Below are positions 38,779-49,957 of a stretch of 64,000 bases of DNA, one piece after another. The stretch is from Lawsonella clevelandensis (GTDB taxonomy: Bacteria > Actinomycetota > Actinomycetes > Mycobacteriales > Mycobacteriaceae), in NCBI RefSeq assembly GCF_003241315.1, contig NZ_QFOZ01000001.1, positions 248,001 through 312,000 on the forward strand, in the 5' to 3' direction. A program made the translations under genes and the position numbers. The first letter of the stretch is position 1; each line of letters opens with the position of its first letter. Under the pieces are notes generated by a model. It did not search any database, was not told where the DNA came from, and saw only the letters and a program-made list of their open reading frames with translations.

Positions 38779-39270
38779 TTAGACGCCTTCTGGGAAATCT
38801 ACAGGAGGCATTGTTGACCAGGGGAAGTTAATCCATCGGTCAGTACGCTTCCAGACATAGTCGCACTTAACAGTGGAATGAGGTTTCTCAAAGACTACGG
38901 CGCAGCGCACATCAGCTACGTAATCTTGTACGAAGTCGTACACAAAACGAAGAGTTGCTCCAGTATCTGCAACATCATCAGTGATAAGGACACGCGCACC
39001 TTGTAACATGCCCGGTTTCGGTACAGGAGGAAGCATAACGGGAAGATCCAAACGCTCATTAATGCCCGTGTAATATTCCACGTTCATAACATGGAGATTT
39101 TTGACGTTGAGAGCGTATCCCAAAGCACCTGCAACAAAGAGGCCACCACGTGCAATAGAGAGAATGAGATCTGGTCGGTAGGAGTCGTCAGCGACCATAT
39201 GCGCAAGCTCACGAGATGCAGAGCCAAAGCCTTCCCATGTCAGTACTTCACGATCGGGCATGTCAGTCAT
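38779..39270 (-). CDS. Phosphoribosyltransferase (Gpt/xanthine-guanine type)
   Basis: This 163-residue type I PRTase has the PRPP-binding motif VLITDDVADTGATL (94-107), SIARGGLFVAGALGYAL (38-54) as the pyrophosphate loop, and a YYTG flexible loop (67-70). It resembles the small corynebacterial and actinobacterial PRTases annotated as purine or xanthine salvage enzymes, but the base specificity cannot be read. I choose the ATG ending at 39270 because AGAAAGG lies upstream. A longer frame to 39345 adds residues unlike the family. A 38-bp palindromic hairpin lies just downstream. Confidence 0.85.
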   Translation of the reverse strand: MTDMPDREVLTWEGFGSASRELAHMVADDSYRPDLILSIARGGLFVAGALGYALNVKNLHVMNVEYYTGINERLDLPVMLPPVPKPGMLQGARVLITDDVADTGATLRFVYDFVQDYVADVRCAVVFEKPHSTVKCDYVWKRTDRWINFPWSTMPPVDFPEGV

Positions 39271-39741
39271 GGTGTAGCCTTTCTGATGTGGCGTGCATTG
39301 CGGGGTGTGAACACACGCGGTCTTCTCGTGTTGACTCTCGAGCACATAGGTAGGGGCGAGAATCGTATAGATTATTTACGTTATAGTATGCCTGAAAAGC
39401 AGTATAAGCACGTAATAACAAGGGCGTGACTTATAGCACGTGTTCTGTAAGAGGGATATCTTGCTCTGGCCAGGTGTGACTATCCCCACTGAGTTATCAC
39501 GGTGTTTGCTACACTAGGGATGTCATATAGGCCCTTATTGTGGCCATCCATTGGAGTTACCCACGTGTGAACGGTCCTCGGTGGTGGTTGTCGGACAAGC
39601 GCTTTCGACATAATTCTTGTGACGCGATAAAAGACGAGAAAAATGTGTCACACAAGAAAGTAGAAAGAAAGATTCCGGCAGCTTCGATCGATGACCATGT
39701 TTTCGGCGGAGTAGCTCCCAGACGAAAGATGTATATCTCTT
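39271..39741 (+). promoter_or_regulatory. 471-base region upstream of pnp: divergent promoters and long pnp leader
   Basis: No supported gene lies here. TACACT at 39510-39515 is a plausible -10, which would leave a pnp leader of about 220 bases, with a small stem TGTG-TCA-CACA near 39645. Long leaders of pnp mRNAs mediate PNPase autoregulation in enterobacteria, so a similar role is possible but unproven. An apparent frame at 39540-39749 shows no coding features. Confidence 0.4.
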
Positions 39742-41988
39742 ATGACTGAACTCCGTGAGTTCGAAGTGGAAGAGGGAGTTTTTGAAACCGAAACCACTAT
39801 CGATAACGGTGCTTTTGGCACACGCACTATTCGTTTTGAAACCGGTCGCCTAGCAAAACAGGCCGCAGGTTCAGCCGTCATCTATCTCGATGATGAAACT
39901 ATGATGCTGTCCTGCACCAGCGCTTCTAAGCAACCCCGTGAAGGATTCGATTTCTTCCCCCTCACCGTTGATGTGGAAGAGCGTATGTATGCGGCAGGAC
40001 GTATCCCCGGCAACTTTTTCCGTCGCGAGGGTCGTCCCACCACCGATGCCATTCTTACCTGCCGTCTTATCGACCGTCCGCTACGCCCAAGCTTCGTCGC
40101 TGGCCTCCGCAATGAGGTACAGATAATTGTCACGATGTTAAGCCTGCGCCCAGGCGATATTTACGACTGTGTTGCTATTAATGCTGCCTCGTGTTCTACC
40201 CAGCTAGCTGGACTACCATTCTCGGGTCCGGTTGGTGGTGTCCGTATTGCTCTTATTCCCACTGAAGACAATCCCGAGGGACAGTGGGTGTGTTTCCCAA
40301 CTGTAGAGCAGCTCAAGATGGCTGTCTTCAACATGGCTGTAGCTGGCCGTATTGTTTCTGAAGACGATGGCACGGGTAAGCCAGAAATCGCAATTATGAT
40401 GGTAGAAGCCGGTGCAACGGAAGACGTTGTTGAACTTGTTGCCGGTGGTGCACAAGCACCAACAGAAACTGTCGTTGCGGGTGGTTTGGAAGCCGCTAAG
40501 CCCTTCATTGCCCAGCTCTGCCATGCTCAGCAGCAGCTTGCTAGTGTTGCTGCCAAGGAAACCGGTGAATTCCCACTCTTCCCAGCGTATGAAGATGACT
40601 CCTTCGCCGCTGTCGAAAAAGCTGCTAAAGCGGAATTGGAAAAGATTTACACCATTGCCGATAAGCAGGAACGTGAAGCTGCTGATACCGCTCTGAAAGA
40701 AAAAGTCTATGAGGAATTGGCAGAAGAATTCGAAGGCCGGGAGAGCGAAATCGGTGGGGCATATAAAGCCATCACAAAGAAGATCATTCGCCAGCGCATT
40801 CTGAAAGATCACTTCCGTATTGATGGTCGTGATGTTACTGATATTCGTGCTCTTTCCGCCGAAGTTGAGGTCGTTCCACGGGCTCATGGGTCGTCTCTCT
40901 TCGAGCGTGGAGAAACTCAGATTATGGGTGTTACCACTCTTGACATGCTGAAGATGGAACAGCAGATTGATTCTCTCGGTCCTGATGAGAGCAAACGTTA
41001 CATTCACCACTACAACTTCCCCCCGTATTCCACTGGTGATACAGGCCGCGTTGGTACCCCGAAACGTCGTGAAATTGGCCATGGTGCCTTAGCGGAACGC
41101 GCTCTCCTCCCCGTCATTCCTTCGCGTGAGGATTTCCCCTACACTATTCGTCAGGTTTCTGAAGCTCTCGGTTCTAACGGTTCTACCTCGATGGGTTCCG
41201 TCTGTGCTTCAACCATGTCCCTGTTGAATGCGGGAGTTCCCCTTAAAGCTCCTGTTGCCGGCATTGCTATGGGGCTTGTATCAGATGAAGTTGACGGCAA
41301 GATGCAGTACCAGGCACTGACTGACATTCTTGGTGCTGAGGATGCCTTCGGTGATATGGACTTTAAGGTTGCTGGCACCGAGGACTTCATTACTGCTTTG
41401 CAGCTCGATACAAAGTTGGATGGTATTCCTTCACAGGTGCTCGCTGGAGCATTGACACAGGCTCGTGATGCCCGCCTTACCATTCTGGATGTTATGAGTG
41501 AAGCAATTGATGGCCCAGACGAGATGAGTCCTTACGCTCCACGTATCACCAGCGTTAAGATTCCCGTCGATAAAATTGGTGAAGTCATTGGGCCTAAGGG
41601 CAAGCAGATCAACACTATTACGGAAGAAACTGGCGCCAATATCTCTATTGAGGACGATGGCACCGTCTATGTTTCAGCTACAAACGGTGAATCCGCACAG
41701 GCTGCGATCGATCGCATCAATGCCATTGCCAATCCACAGCTTCCTAAGGTAGGGGAGCGTTTCCTCGGCACTGTCGTCAAGACAACCGCTTTCGGCGCAT
41801 TTGTGTCACTGCTGCCTGGTCGTGATGGCCTTGTCCATATCTCTAAGTTGGGTAAGGGTAAGCGCATTGCCAAGGTTGAAGATGTTGTTAATGTTGGCGA
41901 TAAACTCCAGGTGGAAATTGCTGATATCGATAAGCGTGGAAAGATCTCTCTTATTCCCGTCGATGATAATGCGGATACCAAGAAGTAA
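39742..41988 (+). CDS. pnp: Polyribonucleotide nucleotidyltransferase (PNPase)
   Basis: PNPase is the trimeric 3'-5' phosphorolytic exoribonuclease of mRNA turnover. It has 748 residues and two RNase PH domains. The first carries [19 protein letters not shown]. The second carries [13 protein letters not shown] and [30 protein letters not shown] central all-alpha region separates them, then a KH domain ([20 protein letters not shown]) and a C-terminal S1 domain ([26 protein letters not shown]). A long leader precedes it and a strong terminator follows. The M16 peptidase gene that follows pnp in mycobacteria is absent here. Confidence 0.97.
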   Translation: MTELREFEVEEGVFETETTIDNGAFGTRTIRFETGRLAKQAAGSAVIYLDDETMMLSCTSASKQPREGFDFFPLTVDVEERMYAAGRIPGNFFRREGRPTTDAILTCRLIDRPLRPSFVAGLRNEVQIIVTMLSLRPGDIYDCVAINAASCSTQLAGLPFSGPVGGVRIALIPTEDNPEGQWVCFPTVEQLKMAVFNMAVAGRIVSEDDGTGKPEIAIMMVEAGATEDVVELVAGGAQAPTETVVAGGLEAAKPFIAQLCHAQQQLASVAAKETGEFPLFPAYEDDSFAAVEKAAKAELEKIYTIADKQEREAADTALKEKVYEELAEEFEGRESEIGGAYKAITKKIIRQRILKDHFRIDGRDVTDIRALSAEVEVVPRAHGSSLFERGETQIMGVTTLDMLKMEQQIDSLGPDESKRYIHHYNFPPYSTGDTGRVGTPKRREIGHGALAERALLPVIPSREDFPYTIRQVSEALGSNGSTSMGSVCASTMSLLNAGVPLKAPVAGIAMGLVSDEVDGKMQYQALTDILGAEDAFGDMDFKVAGTEDFITALQLDTKLDGIPSQVLAGALTQARDARLTILDVMSEAIDGPDEMSPYAPRITSVKIPVDKIGEVIGPKGKQINTITEETGANISIEDDGTVYVSATNGESAQAAIDRINAIANPQLPKVGERFLGTVVKTTAFGAFVSLLPGRDGLVHISKLGKGKRIAKVEDVVNVGDKLQVEIADIDKRGKISLIPVDDNADTKK

Positions 41989-42058
41989 CGTCTAGGCGTT
42001 TATCTGTTAGTGGGGCGCACGCTTCAGTAGCAGTGGGTAACGACATACAATAATAGGG

Positions 42059-42100
42059 AAGTCCCGATCCATATTCTGTGGATCGGGACTTTCTTTTCTT
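42059..42100 (+). terminator. Intrinsic terminator after pnp
   Basis: A perfect 13-bp stem (AAGTCCCGATCCA at 42059-42071 with its complement at 42079-42091) encloses a seven-base loop. It is followed by a T-rich tract (TTCTTTTCTTTCTT). Confidence 0.87.
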
Positions 42101-42407
42101 TCTTGTCTTTTTAGCTTTGTATTTGGCAAGCAGTTTACTGGAACGATTCTTCTATTTTTTCGTGGTGTTGTTCCTTATACGATCTAGAAAGCCCAGCTAA
42201 TCCCTATCTTATGCATGATGTCACTGTGAATACAGCACAAGAAAACGATTCAGAACTTGCTTTATTAGTTGCCACGCATTCTTCTCAGTAATGCGTGGAC
42301 TGTTAGTGTATTTTCGTCTGAGCAAAATGCTCGGTACCCAAGGTGTGCTTCTATGGACACCGCTTTAACGACATTAACGTCCGGTCACGCCCTCGCTTGA
42401 GATGTGT

Positions 42408-42428
42408 AACAAACCATGCTGGTTTGTT
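42408..42428 (+). promoter_or_regulatory. 21-bp palindromic operator candidate for the galactose cassette
   Basis: AACAAACCA-TGC-TGGTTTGTT is a perfect 9-bp inverted repeat with a three-base centre. It ends 37 bases before the symporter start codon. The size and symmetry suit a LacI-, GntR- or DeoR-family repressor site. No regulator gene is adjacent, and I did not see a second copy before galT. Confidence 0.55.
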
Positions 42429-42465
42429 GTGTATTGAGAGTGATAAGGACGGCTTAAGGAGACCA

Positions 42466-44184
42466 ATGATCCTCGCTCAAGGTGCGGTAGACTACAGGCT
42501 GGATGCCGTCTGGGTGGACTACCTGATTATCGCCATTTATTTCTGCTTTATTTTGGGCATCGGTATGCTTGCTCGACGTAAAGTCTCAAGCAGTATTGAC
42601 TTTTTCCTGTCGGGGCGCAATCTTCCGGCATGGGTAACTGGTTTGGCATTCATTTCCGCGAATCTGGGTGCTACTGAATTGATGGGTATGTCCGCTACTG
42701 GTGCTCAGTACGGGTTCCCCACATTCCACTATTACTGGGTAGGTGCTATTCCGGCTATGCTCTTCCTGGGCGTAGTCATGATGCCGTTCTACTACGGTTC
42801 CAAAGTACGTTCCGTACCAGAGTTCATGTATGAACGTTTCGGTATTGGTGCTCACTTAGTGAACTCCATTTCGTTTGCACTTTCGCAGCTCTTTATTGCG
42901 GGCACAAACCTGTATCTGTTGCAGTTTGTCGTGAATCGTCTTTTTGGTCTACCGATGTGGGTCTCGCTCATCATCGGTGCCGTCGTGGTGCTCGCATACA
43001 TTACGTTGGGTGGCCTATCAGCCGCAATCTACAACGAAGTAATGCAGTTCTTCGTTATCGTGGCCGGTTTGCTTCCCCTTACTCTCATTGGTTTGCATCG
43101 TGTTGGTGGATGGAGCGGTCTAAAAGACAAAATTTCCAATGATGGACTGTTAGGCGATAAGCAGTTGCACACCTGGCCAGGTGAAGCATTGTCTGGCTTC
43201 AATAGCCCTGTCCTTTCCGTTATCGGTATCGTTTTCGGCCTCGGATTCGTCCTCTCATTTGGTTACTGGACAACGAACTTCGTTGAGGTACAGCGTGCAA
43301 TGGCATCTAACACAATGGATTCTGCCCGCTGCACACCTATCATTGGCTCGTTCCCCAAGATGTTCATTCCGTTCATCGTGGTTTTGCCTGGTATGGTGGC
43401 CGCTGTTCTTGTCAATGAGATGGTTGAGTACAAGGGTATGGCCTATTCAATGGGTGCAGAAGCCGCTACGGATGCTTTCGACGGACTGAAGTACAACGAC
43501 GCCATCTTGTTACTTATGCGCGACGTTCTTCCAAATGGTCTTCTCGGTCTCGTTCTTGCAGGTCTTTTGGCATCCTTCACCACTGGTATGGCAGCTAACA
43601 TCTCCTCCTTTAACGCCGTCTTCACCTATGACATCTGGCAGCGGTATGTCAAGAAAGACAAAGACGATACGTACTATCTGAAGGCCGGTCGAATCGTCAC
43701 AGTTGTTGCCACCATTATCGCTATTGGAACGTCTCTCCTGGCGGCTCGCTTCTCTAATTTGATGGACTACCTACAGACTCTGTTCGGGTTCTTCAACGCT
43801 CCGCTGTTCGCAACCTTTATTGTGGGCATGTTCTGGAAGCGTATGACACCTACAGCTGGTTGGGTTTCCCTGTTGGGAGGTACATTCTCCGCTATTATCG
43901 TCTTTGTTCTTGGACAAGTCGGCATCATTGATCTCCCTGGTCAGGGGCTAGCGTTCATGTGTGCTATTACGGCATTCGTCGTAGACGTATTACTAGCCGT
44001 GCTAGTGTCCCTGTGCACCAAGCCAAAACCTGCCAGCGAATTGGTGGGCTTCGTGTACTCCGAAACTCCTAAAGAGCACTTCCATGATCCACGCGATATT
44101 GGTCGCCCATGGTTCCGTCGTCCGGTACCACTGGCTATCATCTCGCTAGTATTGGTCATTGCTCTCAATATCGTCTTTGCTTAG
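42466..44184 (+). CDS. Sodium:solute symporter (SSS/SGLT family), probable galactose importer
   Basis: The protein is 572 residues with about 14 hydrophobic helices. ARRKVSSSIDFFLSGRNLPAW, SANLGATELMGMSATGAQYG and the TLGGLSAAIYNEVMQFF segment are characteristic of SSS proteins and recall vSGLT, the Vibrio sodium/galactose carrier. Because galT and galK follow in the same direction, galactose or a galactoside is the likely substrate; this is inference. ATG 42466 follows AAGGAG at about eight bases. A 21-bp palindrome lies 37 bases upstream. A small membrane protein gene follows 12 bases after the stop. Confidence 0.88.
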   Translation: MILAQGAVDYRLDAVWVDYLIIAIYFCFILGIGMLARRKVSSSIDFFLSGRNLPAWVTGLAFISANLGATELMGMSATGAQYGFPTFHYYWVGAIPAMLFLGVVMMPFYYGSKVRSVPEFMYERFGIGAHLVNSISFALSQLFIAGTNLYLLQFVVNRLFGLPMWVSLIIGAVVVLAYITLGGLSAAIYNEVMQFFVIVAGLLPLTLIGLHRVGGWSGLKDKISNDGLLGDKQLHTWPGEALSGFNSPVLSVIGIVFGLGFVLSFGYWTTNFVEVQRAMASNTMDSARCTPIIGSFPKMFIPFIVVLPGMVAAVLVNEMVEYKGMAYSMGAEAATDAFDGLKYNDAILLLMRDVLPNGLLGLVLAGLLASFTTGMAANISSFNAVFTYDIWQRYVKKDKDDTYYLKAGRIVTVVATIIAIGTSLLAARFSNLMDYLQTLFGFFNAPLFATFIVGMFWKRMTPTAGWVSLLGGTFSAIIVFVLGQVGIIDLPGQGLAFMCAITAFVVDVLLAVLVSLCTKPKPASELVGFVYSETPKEHFHDPRDIGRPWFRRPVPLAIISLVLVIALNIVFA

Positions 44185-44196
44185 GAGCGAATACTC

Positions 44197-44532
44197 ATGG
44201 CTAAGAAGACTACCACTGCTGGTGCCTTTGACATCCGCAACATTATTGGTCTGCTACTCACCATTTTTGGTGTTATTCTCACCATTCTCGGTGGCGTCTC
44301 GTACGACGATGCAGATGCAGCTAAAACGGGAGACGTCAACATCAACCTCATTGTGGGAATTATCATCCTGGTAGTAGGCGTGTGTTTCCTCCTTTGGGCT
44401 AAAGCACATCCACAGGTCGTTCCCGCTGACCCGGATAGTATTCAAGAAGCAAACGAGATTAATGATGAAAAAGCCGTTTCAGGCGGCGATGCGTTTGTCT
44501 CTCTCGATGATAAGAATGACAAGAAAGCATAG
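44197..44532 (+). CDS. Small two-helix membrane protein next to the symporter, function unknown
   Basis: The protein is 111 residues. Hydrophobic helices lie at about 15-33 and 49-68, separated by an acidic 15-residue loop, and the C-terminal tail of about 40 residues is Asp/Glu/Lys-rich. I recognise no family. It starts 12 bases after the symporter and shares its terminator, so it is likely an accessory or stabilising partner of the symporter, though that is inference. ATG 44197 is preceded by TTAGGAGCG overlapping the upstream stop. Confidence 0.75.
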   Translation: MAKKTTTAGAFDIRNIIGLLLTIFGVILTILGGVSYDDADAAKTGDVNINLIVGIIILVVGVCFLLWAKAHPQVVPADPDSIQEANEINDEKAVSGGDAFVSLDDKNDKKA

Positions 44533-44551
44533 CTTACAGGTCATATAGAAG

Positions 44552-44597
44552 TGAGCCCCACTCGTCATAACAAGTACTGTGCGAGTGGGGCTCATTT
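44552..44597 (+). terminator. Intrinsic terminator after the symporter unit
   Basis: A perfect 13-bp stem (TGAGCCCCACTCG at 44552-44564 with its complement at 44582-44594) encloses a 17-base loop and is followed by TTTC. It separates the symporter pair from galT-galK, which therefore need their own promoter. Confidence 0.8.
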
Positions 44598-44632
44598 CAT
44601 CATAATGAAGGCAGATAATCGTTAAAGTATCT

Positions 44633-44655
44633 CATGTAGTTTCGACATGTAGTTT
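44633..44655 (+). repeat. Direct repeat in the galT promoter region
   Basis: CATGTAGTTT occurs twice (44633-44642 and 44646-44655) with a three-base spacer, immediately before the galT ribosome site GAGGAG. It may be an activator or repressor half-site pair, or chance. Confidence 0.4.
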
Positions 44656-44667
44656 TGAGGAGTACTA

Positions 44668-45849
44668 GTGTTCCACTCACCACACCAAGTAGAAATAAAA
44701 TACACAAACAGTGGTACAACTCCGATTGTTAGAAAGACTACTACCACGCTATCCGATGGTCGTGAGTTAATTTATTTTGACGATTCCGAGCCATATCTAA
44801 GCGGGACAGCAACGCGTGAGCTACATGATGGTCGTCATCTTCCCAAGTCCACTCCGCTGAGCTCAATAAGAAGGGATCCTCTTACTGGGGAATGGACAGC
44901 TTTGGCTGCGCATCGTATGAATCGCACGTTTATGCCACCAGCCAATGAAAATCCCCTTGGTCCCACTCAGTCAGGGCAGCTTCCCACTGAAATACCTGCT
45001 GATGATTACGATGTAGTTGTCTTTGAGAATCGTTTTCCTTCATTTGCGCGAACTGCTTATCTTAATGAGGAATTACCGGGATACGTTGACAATATGGAGT
45101 TAGTACCCCAGGCTCCCGGACGTGGTCGTTGTGAAGTCGTGTGCTTTAGCCCCCACCCAACAGATAGTTTCTGCCAGCTCTCCCAGAGAAGAATTCGAAC
45201 AATTATTGAGGCCTGGGCGGATCGTACTGAAGCCCTGTCAGCCCTCACGGGAATTGAACAGGTTTTTTGCTTCGAAAATCGTGGCCCAGAAATCGGTGTT
45301 ACATTACAGCATCCGCATGGCCAGATTTATGCCTATCCATTCCTTCCACCACGTACACAAGCAATTCTGCGGCAGGCGCGTCAGTACTACGAGGATACGA
45401 GGCGGCAATTACAGCATGATGTCGTCATGGCTGAACTTGCTGCGAAAACACGTGTTGTTTGCGAAGGGGAGTACTGGTTCGCGTATGTTCCAGCGGCAGC
45501 GAAATGGCCACTAGAAGTTATGCTCGTACCGCGTCGCGATGTCCCAGATTTCCCGTCTTTATCAGAATCAGAAAGAGCAGAACTAGCAGTTATGTATCCT
45601 CGCTTACTGCGCCAAGTTGATAAATTCTTCCCTGGTATTGAGAAAACTGCCTATATCGCTGGATGGAATCAGGCACCTGTTCATGAGGGCCGTGAATTTG
45701 GGCGTCTCCATCTACAACTTTTTAGTTTGCGCCGTTCCCCCGACAAGATGAAGTACCTGGCTGGTTCTGAATCTGCTATGGGGGTGTGGATTAACGATAC
45801 GACACCGGAACGTATCGCTGAACGACTTCGAGAGGTTGCTGAGAAATGA
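44668..45849 (+). CDS. galT: Galactose-1-phosphate uridylyltransferase
   Basis: GalT exchanges UMP between UDP-glucose and galactose-1-phosphate in the Leloir pathway. The 393 residues have the active-site His215-Pro-His217 in LQHPHGQIYAYPF. RRDPLTGEWTALAAHRMNR and ENRFPSFA are N-terminal family motifs, and WNQAPVHEGREFGRLHLQL lies in the C-terminal half. GTG 44668 follows GAGGAG. The stop overlaps galK by four bases (ATGA). Confidence 0.95.
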   Translation: MFHSPHQVEIKYTNSGTTPIVRKTTTTLSDGRELIYFDDSEPYLSGTATRELHDGRHLPKSTPLSSIRRDPLTGEWTALAAHRMNRTFMPPANENPLGPTQSGQLPTEIPADDYDVVVFENRFPSFARTAYLNEELPGYVDNMELVPQAPGRGRCEVVCFSPHPTDSFCQLSQRRIRTIIEAWADRTEALSALTGIEQVFCFENRGPEIGVTLQHPHGQIYAYPFLPPRTQAILRQARQYYEDTRRQLQHDVVMAELAAKTRVVCEGEYWFAYVPAAAKWPLEVMLVPRRDVPDFPSLSESERAELAVMYPRLLRQVDKFFPGIEKTAYIAGWNQAPVHEGREFGRLHLQLFSLRRSPDKMKYLAGSESAMGVWINDTTPERIAERLREVAEK

Positions 45850-47150
45850 GTGATGTATTAACTGCTACTGCGGATAGTGCTGCACAGCTTTTTACAGATA
45901 CCTATGGTCATCAACCAAAGGGTGTATGGTCTGCCCCCGGACGTGTCAACGTTATAGGCGAACATGTTGATTACGCAGGTGGTATCTGTTTACCTTTTGC
46001 ACTTAACCGGCGTACATACTGCGCAGCATCCTCACGCAACGACGGTATTATTCGTCTTGTTTCGCTGCTTCCTGGCAGAAAGAAAGTTTTTCACTGGGAA
46101 GGTCGTATCAGTGATATCGGGCCGGGTCATCCGCGCAGGTGGCCAGGGTATCCCGCAGGTGTTATCTGGAGTATGTGGCAGGATGCCGCAACTATAGGAG
46201 TATCTCTGACGGAGACTTCCGGCTTTGATATGGCCTTTGTCTCTGATGTTCCTGTAGGGGCTGGTCTTTCCAGCTCTGCTGCAATTGAGTTGGCGACAGC
46301 GTGTGCTGTTTTTGATCTTGTTGGTCCGGGACTTGATAGCCTTTCAGAAGGTCGTAAAGATACGCCTTCACAGCACATCATTAAGGCGTGTATTCGTGCT
46401 GAAAATGAAGTTGTAGGTGCTTCCACTGGTGGGCTAGACCAATCCATTTCGTTTCGTGGGCAGGCTGGTAAAGCCTTGGAACTCGATATGGGGGAGGGTC
46501 TTATCTCTGATGTTCCCTTTGATCTTGCAGGGAACGGTTTAGCCATTCTCGTGATGAATACGAATGCACCCCATAATTTAGGTGATGGTCAGTATGCCTC
46601 TCGTCGCGCTATCGTCGATCGAGTTATGGAGGGATTACATGTTACTGAACCGCATCGCGAGCATAAATTAGTTGATCGAGCACTAGAGTGGACAGCGCAA
46701 GAACCAGAAGCTTCTGTTAAGGAAGAAAAAGAGGAATGGCTAGACTTGGTAGCTCGTCGTATGCGCCATATTGTCACAGAGTCGCGCCGTACAGAATCTC
46801 TTGTCACAGCGTTGCGTAAAGGTGCGTTGGGAAATCCTAAAGATAAAGATGCTGTGTGTGGGCTTGAGCAAATAGGTGGACTTATGACCGCCTCGCATGA
46901 GTCCTTGCGCGATGATTATGAAGTGAGCTGCCCAGAATTAGATAGTGCAGTGGATGCTGCTTTGGAGGCAGGGGCATGGGGTGCTCGCATGACCGGTGGT
47001 GGTTTTGGCGGTTCTGCTATTGCTCTTATCAATGCGGAAGATGTGGAAAAAGTTGAGGAAGCAGTCTTAGCAAGTGCACGTCAGCTCGGTCTTGCGACAC
47101 CAACGTTCTTAGTCGCTATTCCCTGTGATGGAGCACGGCGAGAAAAGTAG
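45846..47150 (+). CDS. galK: Galactokinase
   Basis: GalK phosphorylates galactose to galactose-1-phosphate. This GHMP kinase has 434 residues. The galactokinase signature PGRVNVIGEHVDYAGG lies at 31-46, the ATP-binding PVGAGLSSSAAIELA starts at Pro136, and the C-terminal ARMTGGGFGGSAIAL is present. It is translationally coupled to galT. No epimerase or regulator gene is adjacent, so galE must lie elsewhere. No terminator is visible before dapB, 115 bases away. Confidence 0.95.
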   Translation: MSDVLTATADSAAQLFTDTYGHQPKGVWSAPGRVNVIGEHVDYAGGICLPFALNRRTYCAASSRNDGIIRLVSLLPGRKKVFHWEGRISDIGPGHPRRWPGYPAGVIWSMWQDAATIGVSLTETSGFDMAFVSDVPVGAGLSSSAAIELATACAVFDLVGPGLDSLSEGRKDTPSQHIIKACIRAENEVVGASTGGLDQSISFRGQAGKALELDMGEGLISDVPFDLAGNGLAILVMNTNAPHNLGDGQYASRRAIVDRVMEGLHVTEPHREHKLVDRALEWTAQEPEASVKEEKEEWLDLVARRMRHIVTESRRTESLVTALRKGALGNPKDKDAVCGLEQIGGLMTASHESLRDDYEVSCPELDSAVDAALEAGAWGARMTGGGFGGSAIALINAEDVEKVEEAVLASARQLGLATPTFLVAIPCDGARREK

Positions 47151-47262
47151 CCAGGCGGCGTGTGAAGAGGAATGGTGTAGACGCAGAGTAGACTGGGGCA
47201 AAAAGATAGGTGAGTGTGATACTTACAGTTAGTGTTTGTGAAATCGGGGGAGAGAAGGATAG

Positions 47263-48767
<1,505 letters not shown>

Positions 48768-48863
48768 CGATAAACAGTAAGCATGTACCGTAATTTAGGG
48801 AAGAAACGGGGCATCGGCAGGCCCAACATTGTCCAGGGTTCTTTGATCGAGAAGAGAAACGGG

Positions 48864-48869
48864 TAGTCT
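48864..48869 (+). promoter_or_regulatory. Candidate -10 box (TAGTCT) for a leaderless dapA transcript
   Basis: TAGTCT ends seven bases before ATG 48877. No purine-rich ribosome site lies between the box and the start codon, which suggests transcription starting at or next to the ATG. Confidence 0.5.
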
Positions 48870-48876
48870 AAAACAT

Positions 48877-49785
48877 ATGACGAACGGAATGGTAAGTACT
48901 CGCGCTGCAGAGCATTTTGGAACTGTCCTTGTCGCAATGGTGACTCCCTTTGACAAGGATATGAAACTTGATGTTGATGCTGGTGTGAAGCTTGCCGCGA
49001 AACTTGTCGATGATGGATGTGACGGTCTGGTACTGGGAGGTACCACCGGAGAATCACCGACAACATCTACCGCCGAAAAATTGACCCTTATTAGAGAGGT
49101 TAAGAATGCTCTCGGTGAGCGTGCAAAAATTGTGGCAGGAGCTGGAAATTACAGTACAGATTCCTCTGTAGATCTTGCACAACAGTCTGTGAATGCGGGA
49201 GCTGATGCGCTTCTCATCGTTACCCCGTACTACTCCAAGCCTCCTCAAGAAGGCGTTTATCAGCATTTCAAGACAGTTGCGTCTGCTGTAGATGCTCCTA
49301 TCATGTTGTACGACATTCCCGGGCGTACAGCTACTCCCATTGCGGAAGAAACTGCTATGAGATTGGCAGAAGTTCCGAATATTGTGGCTATTAAAGAAGC
49401 TAAAGGCGACTTAGCTGCGGGTGCCCGTCTGTATCAGAAGACAGAGTTAGCTCTTTATTCTGGGGATGATCCCATTAACATTCCATGGCTTTCTGTAGGA
49501 GCTACGGGGTTTGTTTCAGTCGTTGGACATTGTGCTGCGCGAACGCTACGAGATATGCGTACTGCTTTTGACCGTGGTGATCTGGCGGAGGCATTACGTC
49601 TTAACTCCACTATGTTCCCTCTTAATAGGGCTATGGCGCGATCTGGGGGAGTCAGTTTTGCGAAAGCAGCCCTTGACATAATGGGTATGTCGGTGGGTAG
49701 CCCTCGTCTTCCGCAAGTGCCTCTATCAGATGAGGCACGAGACGCTCTCTTAGAGGATCTACGCCAGGCGGGTGTAGTGTCGTAG
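48877..49785 (+). CDS. dapA: 4-hydroxy-tetrahydrodipicolinate synthase
   Basis: DapA condenses pyruvate and aspartate semialdehyde. The 302 residues form a TIM barrel with VLGGTTGESPTTS (substrate loop), YYSKPPQEGVYQHF and PIMLYDIPGRT. The Schiff-base Lys173 lies in VAIKEAKGD. ATG 48877 has no Shine-Dalgarno, but TAGTCT lies seven bases before it, so a leaderless transcript is likely. rnj follows after 172 bases. Confidence 0.96.
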   Translation: MTNGMVSTRAAEHFGTVLVAMVTPFDKDMKLDVDAGVKLAAKLVDDGCDGLVLGGTTGESPTTSTAEKLTLIREVKNALGERAKIVAGAGNYSTDSSVDLAQQSVNAGADALLIVTPYYSKPPQEGVYQHFKTVASAVDAPIMLYDIPGRTATPIAEETAMRLAEVPNIVAIKEAKGDLAAGARLYQKTELALYSGDDPINIPWLSVGATGFVSVVGHCAARTLRDMRTAFDRGDLAEALRLNSTMFPLNRAMARSGGVSFAKAALDIMGMSVGSPRLPQVPLSDEARDALLEDLRQAGVVS

Positions 49786-49957
49786 GTCGCAATGGGCGAT
49801 TGTGCTGTATGTACGTTAGCCACTATGGCCTTATTTATTGGAAGGCAGTGGTACAGGGGGATTCATGGGGGACTGTGCCGTTTGGCATATTTCTATACCG
49901 TTCGCGACGAAGATTGTCGCTCTATTCCCTTGGGGAATAATTAGTTGAAGGAAAAGT

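Larger units (their letters stand above)
41989..42465 (+). promoter_or_regulatory. 477-base region between pnp and the symporter: terminator, hairpin and operator
   Basis: It holds the pnp terminator (42059-42100). A 9-bp hairpin, CCACGCATT (42272-42280) with AATGCGTGG (42290-42298), follows, then a 21-bp operator-like palindrome at 42408-42428 and the symporter ribosome site AAGGAG. A frame upstream of ATG 42466 is open from 42343 but looks non-coding. Confidence 0.5.

Noticed and set aside
39540..39749. 69-codon open frame upstream of pnp
   Set aside because: TTG start, no ribosome site, no recognisable composition or family, and it runs into the pnp start. More likely leader RNA.
42343..42465. 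N-terminal extension of the symporter from ATG 42343
   Set aside because: The added 41 residues are Arg/Cys-rich, unlike SSS N-termini, and cross the operator-like palindrome. ATG 42466 has a proper AAGGAG site.
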